DNA of 64,000 nt from NCBI RefSeq assembly GCF_036711975.1, contig NC_091976.1:25296001-25360000 (forward strand). Direction: 5' to 3'. Below, in pieces: positions 55,773 through 64,000 of the stretch (position 1 is its first letter; the number at the start of each line of letters is the position of its first letter). The stretch comes from Onthophagus taurus. Lineage: Eukaryota; Arthropoda; Insecta; Coleoptera; Scarabaeidae. The position numbers were made by a program, and so were the translations under genes. The notes beneath the pieces were generated by a model. The model searched no databases and was not told the origin of the DNA. It was given only the letters and a program-made list of their open reading frames with translations.

Positions 55773-57841
55773 TTAATTAACCCACGTCGATAATAATTCT
55801 TGACAAGCATAATCATCCCCGTATTCGTTTTTAGTCATATCGCAAAGATTATTTTTCATGCAATTTTCATCACAAGCCCCTCTAGAATCGGCTTCTCTAT
55901 ATCGGTGTCTATACTCAATTTGTAATAAATCATGATTTTGAGCCATTTTATACATCAAATTTTTAACACTTTTCGGGGAAGCGTTATCAAGACCAAAAGC
56001 TTCTTTAAATGAGTACTGTTTAAACCAATTCGGGGAAATATTCGGTGTTAAATTAGCTTCTGTTAAATTAAAAGTCCATGACTCAAAATCTAAAACTTCC
56101 TACAAACAAAATTAATTAATGTCATCTAAATCAATAAAAAAGATTTAGTTTTACAAAATTTTCTTGGTCAACATCATAAATTTTGTAGTTATAATTTAAA
56201 TTTGAGGCTGTGGTTAAACTTCCTCCATCCCAAACGATACCAATAGGGGAATTATCTTCGATATGATGGAAAATAACCCATTGATCGTGATGAGTGTGTC
56301 CTTGGAAAATTGCTGTTATTGTGTTTGAAAATCTTTCTAAAATCCTCCGGTACGCTTTGCTATAAGAAAGAATTGCGCTTCCACCTCCCGATGGAAGATG
56401 AGACAAAATATGAACGAATTCATTATTTTTCTCCGCCTCATACAAAGTATCAGATAACCATTGTAATTGTTCGATTTGTTGGGTGTTATCATATAATAAC
56501 CACCAATTTTGGATGTAATAAATATTACTGTTAATTCCAATTATTCTCAAACCGGGTTTTATTAAGGTTGTGTAATAACCCCCTTTTTTAATCGTTTCTT
56601 GAGCTTCTTCAGGCAAATATTTCCCCCAAAGATTCGCTGCTTGATTATATAACCATTGTGTTGAAACCAACGAATCAGTTATAACCGATGGGGCATAACT
56701 AAAAATAATTTTTTTAATTCAAAATATAAACAAAAACGTTTATTTATTATTTACACATTAACTGGATGTGGTTCGTGATTACCAAAAATTGAAAAAATTG
56801 GGATATTAGGAAAATGCGCTTCAAAATCATCAAACATAGTTTGGATCTCTTTCAAATTACTTTCAACTGATGTATTCCAAACTTTATGTCTTATAATATC
56901 CCCGGTAAAATAGATATAATCTATATCATCCTGAAAAATAATTTCTTTTTAAGTTAGAAATTAGTTTTAAAATTTTCTTACATGAACCCGATTGATATGT
57001 TCATAAGCATCGATAACAACATGCCTTGGTGAATCACAATCCCTATAATCGCCCCAATAACCAGCTGCATCATCCTCATTTTCAGCCAATCCCTTATCAG
57101 ATTGACAACAAAGTGGTTCTTGGCAATTAGCGGGAGATCCAGGTAAATAATTTGGGTCATAATGAATATCGGTTATTTGCAAAACTTTTAATGGCTTAGA
57201 ATCCGATTGTAAACCTTTCTCAACGTCGATTGTCGTCCCTTCAGGAATTTTAATATCCCACTCAGGGATTGAATCCGATTTACATCCAGATCCTTGCAAA
57301 ACAGTTCCACAAACCCGACTTCCACTCAAATCTGGTTTATTATCAACGATAAAAATAACTGGATCCTTAAATCATTTAAATCATATTGGTTCAAATCAAA
57401 AATTTAATTGATTCATATACTAACTGCGTTTGCTTTTATGGCTCCTTCACAAACTTCCTTTGATTCGATGTTCATTGAAACACATAAATCAACAATCATT
57501 GTCACTAAATCTTCCGCATCCAAACCATTTCTTCTTTCTTCGATGGCTGCATCAACAATGGGAACGCAAAGGTCGCATAAAGATTCGTAGTTTACGAAAT
57601 GTTTTGGTCGTTGCCGAAACGCGTGTTTAAACGAGTAAGAATTTAGAAAGTCGGAGAAATCTAAAGATTTTTCCCCCGTTTTTGCATAATGGTGAATTCC
57701 AGAAAAGATTCTGTTTCTAATCTCATCTAAACAATTAAGTTTTAATTAATTATTGATTAAATAAAATTATTTTTTACCTTTATTGATGTTGGTTGTGATA
57801 ACTTGGGTAACCAGAAATATTAAAAGGAATAATTTTAACAT
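55773..57841 (-). CDS. Acid sphingomyelinase (sphingomyelin phosphodiesterase 1-like), copy A
   Basis: Six exons: 57,841-57,778, 57,726-57,425, 57,365-56,982, 56,930-56,755, 56,698-56,155 and 56,099-55,773; 598 aa, all in frame. A signal peptide (MLKLFLLIFLVTQVITT) is followed by a saposin-B domain (about 65-125; CDLCVPIVDAAIEER, VDLCVSMNIESKEVC). The metallophosphatase domain has the zinc ligands in order: DIHYD, FTGDII, GNHEPHP, HILSHLPSGG and GHTHHD. A Cys-rich C-terminal part (CDENCMKNNLCDMT, YACQELL) ends the chain. The enzyme should cleave sphingomyelin to ceramide and phosphocholine in lysosomes or after secretion. All catalytic residues look intact. It lies head-to-tail with a paralogue at 62.7-64 kb and probably within a channel-gene intron. 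Confidence 0.95.
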
Positions 57842-58850
57842 TTCTCAAAAGTCTCAAAATTCGTATTCTGAGATGTTTCAATACCAAAAAACAAAGTCGT
57901 TGAATATTTTTGATACTTATTTAGTTTTATCTTTATCTATATCAATCGTTTAATGTTTTATCTAAAAATTATAAGATGTTTTATTATCTTAATCAATAAG
58001 AACATTGTTTCAGAGTGTTTCGGATCGTGTTATTGATTAACATTAATTGTTAGCATAGAAATATATTTAATTAAAAAATAATTTGTATTTTTAGAAGATA
58101 TAATTATTCTAAAATGTTTTCAAGCATTGTGGCCACTGGGATAATTTGTACATTATCAGGGGTTTGAAAAGTTCTTTTTTTATTACAGTTTATAATGGTT
58201 TTGATTTCTTCTAGAAAAGATCCTAAGATTTCTAATGCTAATATGGCAAATTCTATTCTATTCTAAGACGCTGAAAACAACTAGGTAACCTTTCTAGGAG
58301 TTGCAAGTTATCACTTAAACGTCTACTTTTCAGCTTACAATTAGTTAGCACTGTTTCAATGTAAGATTCTGATAGAGGCTATTTCGGTTAAGTAATAACA
58401 AACTACTATGATGGTTGGCAAGATAATTATAGGAGCTTCAGGGGTAGATGTTACTTTCTATGGTAGATGTATTGGTAACTGGAGGTAGATCTAAAAGTTT
58501 CTGATCATGGTTTCCAAGCGATTTTAATTTTCTCCTTATTCGTTCTAGATAGAATTCAGCTTTTTCATGTCATAACAATATGATGCCCAGTTTGAGGTTG
58601 ATACAATAAAGAGAAAGTCGCTCGAGGCCGAGACGCATGAAATTAAGATCACATAGAAAATAAAGCTGACCACACACAAAATAAATCTGACCAGGACGAG
58701 ATAATTAAATAAAGTACAGGTACAAGCTCTGCGTGAAGGCTCTGCATTTCAGAGATCGTGGTAGAACGTTGGACAGAAAATAGCTAGAGCTGTAGTAGAA
58801 GATAGAGAAGCAAATAATACATTAAAATAGTAAGAAACGTTTCAAAATCC
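57842..58850. other. Upstream region of sphingomyelinase copy A
   Basis: AT-rich; the promoter is expected close to 57,900 but no clear motif is visible. No gene or known element was recognised up to the tandem repeat at 58.85 kb. Confidence 0.35.
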
Positions 58851-59480
58851 TCCACCATTGCATGGATTATTTAAGATTTCTGAACTTATGGATTTCTAGA
58901 AATTTGTTGAATTTATTTTACCAAAAAGTGATGTAATTTGGGTTGTTTTAGGTTTCTAGATTAATTTTACATAAAAATACTAATTCTTCCTTTTCAACAG
59001 ACAAATACACGTAATGGTGTAGGTTTCTCAAGCGTTTCTTAGATTTTTAGTATATTATCTCGGATTTTCTAGGTATTCTCAACTTATCCAGTAGATTTCC
59101 AGAAAGTTATGGAATTTATTTTACCAAAAAGTGATGTTATTTGGGTTGTTTCAGGTTTCTAGATTAATTTTACATAGAAATAGTAATTCTTCCTTTTCAA
59201 CAGACAAATACATGTAATGGTGTAGGTTTCTCGAGCGTTACTTAGATTTTTAGTATATTATCTCGGATTTTCTAGGTTTTCTAAACTTATCAAGTAGATT
59301 TCCAGAATGTTGTGGAATTTATTTTACATAGAAATCATGTTAGAAGGAATTCTAAACATTTATGAAGGATTTCCAGACACTGCAAGATTAATTTTACTTA
59401 AAAATAACGGTAATTTCCCTTTTCATTAGAAATCCTGGAAGATGTGGGGATTTATTTTACTTTTAAACTAATGATAATAA
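58850..59480. repeat. Tandem repeat of about 202 bp, about 2.5 copies
   Basis: The block TTTATTTTACCAAAAAGTGATG occurs near 58,912 and 59,115 with matching sequence after it. A shorter, diverged third copy starts near 59,310. Confidence 0.75.
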
Positions 59481-59489
59481 TCCAGAGCG

Positions 59490-59820
59490 AACTATGTGGT
59501 GAGGTTGTTCCTAAAGAACCCCTCCTTGAGTCTCGCACAGACTTCATCACAAATATTTTCTTAAACAGGCCACACTTTGGCATTGAGACGATACCCCAGA
59601 GCAACTTTAGCACAAGTAAAACGCCGACCATCTACACTGATGGATCAAAGAAGGCTGCACCTATCCATTTTGCTAGGGTCGTACTTCACAACTGCTCAGG
59701 CCGAAATAATTGCTATAAATATAGCACCTAATGTGATCATCGACTCCAAAAACGTTGGCAGAAACGTTGTAATCTGCACTGATAGCAAACATGCTGACGT
59801 TTAGTAGGCTTTGAACTACA
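59490..59820 (+). mobile_element. LINE RNase H domain relic
   Basis: Frame 1 reads TPTIYTDGSKKA (near 59,620). After a one-base shift the next frame continues TAQAEIIAINIAP and VVICTDSKHADV. The DGS, AE and TDS positions match the RNase H domain of Jockey/R1-type retrotransposons. Frame-broken and inactive. Confidence 0.65.
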
Positions 59821-59929
59821 TCATCGTTCAACACACCTCTTTGTAGAGGTTGTGAAATGAATGAGAAATGGAAAGAGAAAGATTTCCAGAGGATTTTCAA
59901 GAACCCATAAGATATTTTGGGTGTTTTAG

Positions 59930-62040
59930 AACATTTAGAAAATTGTTTCAGAGATATCCATACAAATTTCCAAGAATTTCTGGGTGCAAGGATTTATCGA
60001 TTCTGTAGTTCAAGTATGTTGGTCTTGTACAGCTGAAGTACCTCACTGAAAAGATGTTACAAATTGATCATCTCAACTCTATCTTTGAAAGAGGCGAAGC
60101 AAAAGCAATATTCGTCCCTTTGACTTTGTAAAAACATCTTTCAGCAAATAGGTGCTAACCACACTTTGCTGAAAGACGTCTTAATCTAGTAACATCCCTG
60201 ATTAACCATTGGCAATATTTAAAACACACTTGAAATCGTCATTCAAAATCATCTACGTCATTTTCTTTAATAACAGCATTTCTGGAAATCTCCATGCATA
60301 ATTCTGTGCATCCATTCGAATACAGAAACAGTTTGTGTTTTAAAAATTCTTAAATTGGTAGCAACAAGACTTGATAAATCATGAAATTCTTAAAAGGTGT
60401 GGTTTTTGATAGGGCGAAATTCTCAATTCAGCAGAAAATCGGGTTCAAAACTTTTTCAAGTAATGCCTGGAGTTCTGAATTCAAGTAAAAGCTTTAAATT
60501 TCTTTTACGTTTGGAAGAAATATCTTCCTTAAGGAGCACAAGCGATATTTCGAGTGTTTCAGAACACTCAGAAAAATTGTTTCAGAGATATCCTTACAAA
60601 TTTCCAAGGATTTCTGGGTTCAAGGACTTTCATTGCTGTTTAATAGAGTAGTTCAAGTAAGTTGGTCTTGTACAACTAAAGTCCTCACCGAAGAGATGCT
60701 ACTAATTGATCACCACAACTTTATCTTTGAAAGAGGTGAAGCAAAAGCAATATTCGTTCCTTTGACTTTGTAAAAACACCTTTCAGCAAATAGGTGCTAA
60801 CTACACTTTGCTGAAAGACGTCTTAATCTAGTAACATCCCTGATTAAGCATTGACAATATTCAAAACACACTTGAAATCTTCATTCAAAATCTTCAACTT
60901 CATTTTCTTTAATAACAGCATTTCGGGAAATCTTCAAGCACAATCCTGTGCATCCATTTAAATGCAGAAATAGTTTGTGCTTTAAAAATTCTTAACTTGG
61001 TAGCAACAAGACTTGATAAATCATGAAATTCTTAAAAGGTGTGGTTTTTGATAAGGCGAAATTCTCAATTCAGCAGAAAATCGGGTTCTAAACTTTTTCA
61101 AGTAATGCCTGGAGTTCTGAATTCAAGTAAAAACTTTAAATTTCTTTTACGTTTGGAAGAAATAGCTTCCTTAACGAGCACAAGCGATATTTCGAGTGTT
61201 TCAGAACACTCAAAAGGATTTTCATCGATGCCTATTTCCTAGTACAGTAGCTCAAGTAAGTTGGTCTTGTACAACTGAAGTCCTCACTGAAGAGATGACT
61301 TATCTTTGAAAGAGACGAAGCAAAAGCAATATTCGTTCCTTTGACTTTGTAAAGACACCTTTCAGCAAATAGGTGCTAACTACACTTTGCTGAAAGACGT
61401 CTTAATCTAGTAATATCCCTAATTAACCATTGGCAATATTTAAAACACACTTGAAATCTTCATTCAAAATCTTCAACTTCATTTTCTTTAATAACAGCAT
61501 TTCGGGAAATCTTCAAGCACAATCCTGTGCATCCATTTAAATGCAGAAATAGTTTGTGCTTTAAAAATTCTTAAATTGGTAGCAACAAGACTTGATAAAT
61601 CATGAAATTCTTAAAAGGTGTGGTTTTTGATAGGGCGAAATTCTCAATTCAGCAGAAAATCGGGTTCAAAACTTTTTCAAGTAATGCCTGGAGTTCTGCA
61701 TTCAAGTAAAAGCTTTAAATTTCTTTTACGTTTGGAAGATATATCTTCCTTAAGGAGCACAAGCGATATTTCGAGTGTTTCAGAACACTCAAAAGGATTT
61801 TCATCAATGCCTATTTCCTAGTACAGTAGCTCAAGTAAGTTGGTCTTGTACAACTGAACTCCTCACTGAAGAGATGACTTATCTTTGAAAGAGACGAAGC
61901 AAAAGCAATATTCGTTCCTTTGACTTTGTAAAGACACCTTTCAGCAAATAGGTGTTAACTACACTTTGCTGAAAGACGTCTTAATCTAGTAACATCCCTG
62001 ATTAACCATTGGCTATATTTAAAAGACACTTGAAATATTT
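59930..62040. repeat. Tandem repeat of about 580-640 bp, about 3.5 copies
   Basis: The block TGGTTTTTGATAGGGCGAAA recurs (one mismatch in copy 2) near 60,398, 61,040 and 61,619. CCTTTGACTTTGTAAA recurs near 60,118, 60,759, 61,339 and 61,918, giving periods of about 641, 579 and 579. The two shorter periods share the same deletion, so the rightmost copies came from one ancestor. Each unit has an inverted repeat CTTTCAGCAAA...TTTGCTGAAAG. Short plus ORFs (MWFLIGRNSQFSRK) repeat with the unit and are not counted as genes. Confidence 0.88.
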
Positions 62041-62667
62041 AATTCCTTCCTTAACGAGTACAATATTGATTTAATATAGTTTTTCATTAATTTATTTATT
62101 TATTTAGTGTTAATCTTATGGTGTTTGGGTTATATATACAAAGTTAACGAAAATTTCTGGCATAAAATGTTCCAATCAGTTCATATTATACTGATTTATG
62201 AGAAATAAAACTTGATTGTTAATCTCATTTAATGTGATATTTGTAAGTATCTCGAGAAACGACATTTTTATTATTGAAATGTGTATCGATTTCAATTGTA
62301 AAACGAGAACATTAAACCCGCATAATAATTATTATTGATTGGAAGAGTTTCAGGTGCAAATTTCATTCGCAAAACAAAGAGATGTCGAGGGTTTATGGAA
62401 CAATAACCGATTTTAACGACACGCGGTAAGCTGCGAAGCATCTATAATCGTAAATCTCTCGCGAAATCCTATTGTAAAGTCTTTGTGTCCGGTCGCGCGA
62501 AGCGTCGTATCGATTCTTTTGCAAAATTTATTGGAGTTACCCCCTTTTGTGCGGCTTTCAACGCGATTGGAGTACTCTTAACGCTTTACTTTTGATTGAT
62601 TTTAATAAAATGGAAAAATAAAAAATTAATTTTATTTTAAAGTATAAAAATCGTATAAATATTTAAT
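62041..62667. other. Interval 3' of sphingomyelinase copy B
   Basis: No gene is seen. It includes the copy B 3' UTR with a minus-strand AATAAA near 62,631-62,636. A more GC-rich patch (about 62,400-62,580) has no supported ORF. Confidence 0.35.
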
Positions 62668-64000
62668 CTAAAAACAATTTTCTAAATTTTCTTTCGATTC
62701 ACTGGAATATAACCCACACCAAATGCTTTTTAAACAATTATTATTACAATAATTTCCAGGCGCTTCTCTTACACTATAACGAAAATTCATTTCTTGCATA
62801 CCCACATCATCTTTCATTTTTAATAAAACATTTTCGATTATTTCCGGGGCTAACTTTTCAACACCATAAGCTTTTCTAAACGAATATAGCTCGTACCATT
62901 TTGGTTCCTCTTCGTATAAATTAGCCTCGGTTAAATTAAAAGTAAACTGAGTATAATCGATTGTGTTAAAATTCTTCGCATCAATATCGAAAACTCTGTA
63001 ACTTGGATTAACAAATTTATCTTCGTGATAAGTTGTTAAACTTCCCCCATTCCAAGCTAAAACTGTGGGTTCGTAAGGAAATTCTTTTGCATGGTAAAGA
63101 ATAAATTCATCTAAATGAGTGTGTCCGTTGAAAATTCCTCGAATAACGTGCCTAAATCGGTCTAAGATTTTTCGAAATTCTCGACTCCATACTTTTTCTA
63201 CCTCTCTGCCGTTTGATGGAACATGAGAAATTATGTGAACTACTTCGTTATTTCGTTCTGCTTCAGTTAAAACATCAACCATCCATTGTAGTTGTCCATA
63301 TGGGTCAATGTTATCAATTAAAAATAACCACCAATTAAAGATTTGAGCTACGTTGCTGTTTAAAGCGATTATTCTGAAACCGGGTTCGACTAAAACGGTG
63401 TAAAATCCACCTCTTTTGATAGTTTCCTTCGTTTCATTTGGGAGCCAATAACTCCAAAGTTCTGCGATTTCTTCGTAAAGCCATTGAGTTGATAATACTT
63501 CGTCTGTGTAATTAATTGGAGAAAATCTAAAAAAAATGATTATTATAAAGAATTTTGTGATTAAAATGTATTTGTTACAAATTAACTGGATGAGTTTCGT
63601 GGTTTCCTAAAACTGGGAAAATAGTTTTCCCCGGAAATTTTTCTCTAAGCTCTTTATAAACGTGGCGAATTATTTTTAAGTTATGTTTTTTGTTGGTATC
63701 CCAAATTCGATGACTAACAATATCACCGGTGAAATAAATATATTTAACATTATTCTAAAACAAAAATAATACAATATTATTCTTTTATTATATTTTTTTA
63801 TTACGTGTTTTTCATTGATATGTTTTAAACTAGCTTCGACAAATCTCCCCGGACTATCACACCATCCATAGCTGCCCCAATAACCAGCAGATGTCGATTC
63901 AGCATTTATCTTAAATAAACTATCTTCTTGGCAACATAGAAACTTTTGGCACTTCACCGGACTTCCGGTTAAGTATTTATCATCGTAATGAATATCGCTA
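62668..64000 (-). CDS. Acid sphingomyelinase-like protein, copy B (5' end beyond window)
   Basis: Three exons are visible: from the window edge to 63,805, 63,754-63,579, and 63,526-62,668. The signal peptide and saposin domain must lie beyond 64,000. The catalytic domain is intact: SDIHYD, FTGDIV, GNHETHP, HIISHVPSNG and GHTHLD hold the metal ligands. The chain ends ...SKENLENCF after a Cys-rich tail (NYCNNNCLKSIWCGL). The exon for the GD/GNHE segment is 176 nt with the same phases as in copy A, showing common descent. The last intron of copy A is absent here, so the final exon runs on for 859 nt. It is likely a secreted or lysosomal sphingomyelinase paralogue with diverged specificity. Confidence 0.93.

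Noticed and set aside
60397..61821. Three related plus-strand ORFs (MWFLIGRNSQFSRK...)
   Set aside because: They repeat with the 580-640-bp tandem unit and have frame breaks at different places; better explained as repeat by-products.

Overview
This is eukaryotic, AT-rich, intron-containing DNA. The protein families (a TRPC channel closest to insect TRP-gamma, acid sphingomyelinases, an outer-dynein-arm docking protein, a YGPP-repeat secreted protein), introns of about 50 bp beside introns of several kb, and the insect-type transposon relics point to an insect. A beetle is my best guess, but that is inference. There is no operon, CRISPR or prokaryotic structure.

Layout. 1-2,520: two diverged copies of a dispersed repeat carrying a GC-rich perfect hairpin. 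3,555-15,729 (+): a four-exon gene for a secreted proline-rich YGPP-repeat protein; its large introns hold a duplicated repeat (4.3-6.4 kb) and a pyrimidine-rich block (12.4-14.7 kb). 16,179-23,991 (-): a convergent four-exon gene for a secreted single-domain thrombospondin N-terminal (TSPN/laminin-G-like) protein; its introns hold LINE and Ty3/gypsy relics, a second pyrimidine-rich block and a striking array of about 124-bp palindromic units. 24.8-30.5 kb: a satellite array with nested periodicity (about 172, 345 and 690 bp). 30.5-37.6 kb: no confident gene; a GC-rich exon-like island, tandem copies of a composite of two oppositely oriented LINE fragments, a second LINE relic and a recent 120-bp tandem duplication. 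37,675-39,926 (-): complete ODAD4/TTC25 in six exons. 40.5-42.9 kb: a second satellite family. 44,182-55,323 (-): the last twelve exons (851 residues) of a TRP-gamma-like channel; its introns hold another copy of satellite 2, a 640-bp tandem repeat and a TIR element with a Ginger/KRBA2-like ORF. 55,773-57,841 (-): complete acid sphingomyelinase. 58-62.6 kb: LINE RNase H relic and tandem repeats. 62,668-64,000 (-): 3' part of a second acid sphingomyelinase.

The exon models were built by hand from splice sites, reading phase and family continuity. All phases close without a frameshift, which is the main support for them. The first coding exons of the channel are not seen, so the sphingomyelinase pair probably lies inside a channel intron on the same strand. 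The genes do not form an obvious pathway; they look like ordinary single-copy insect genes (plus one tandem duplication) separated and invaded by repeats. The most unusual content is the repeat fraction: three distinct satellite-like systems, each with higher-order or inverted organisation.
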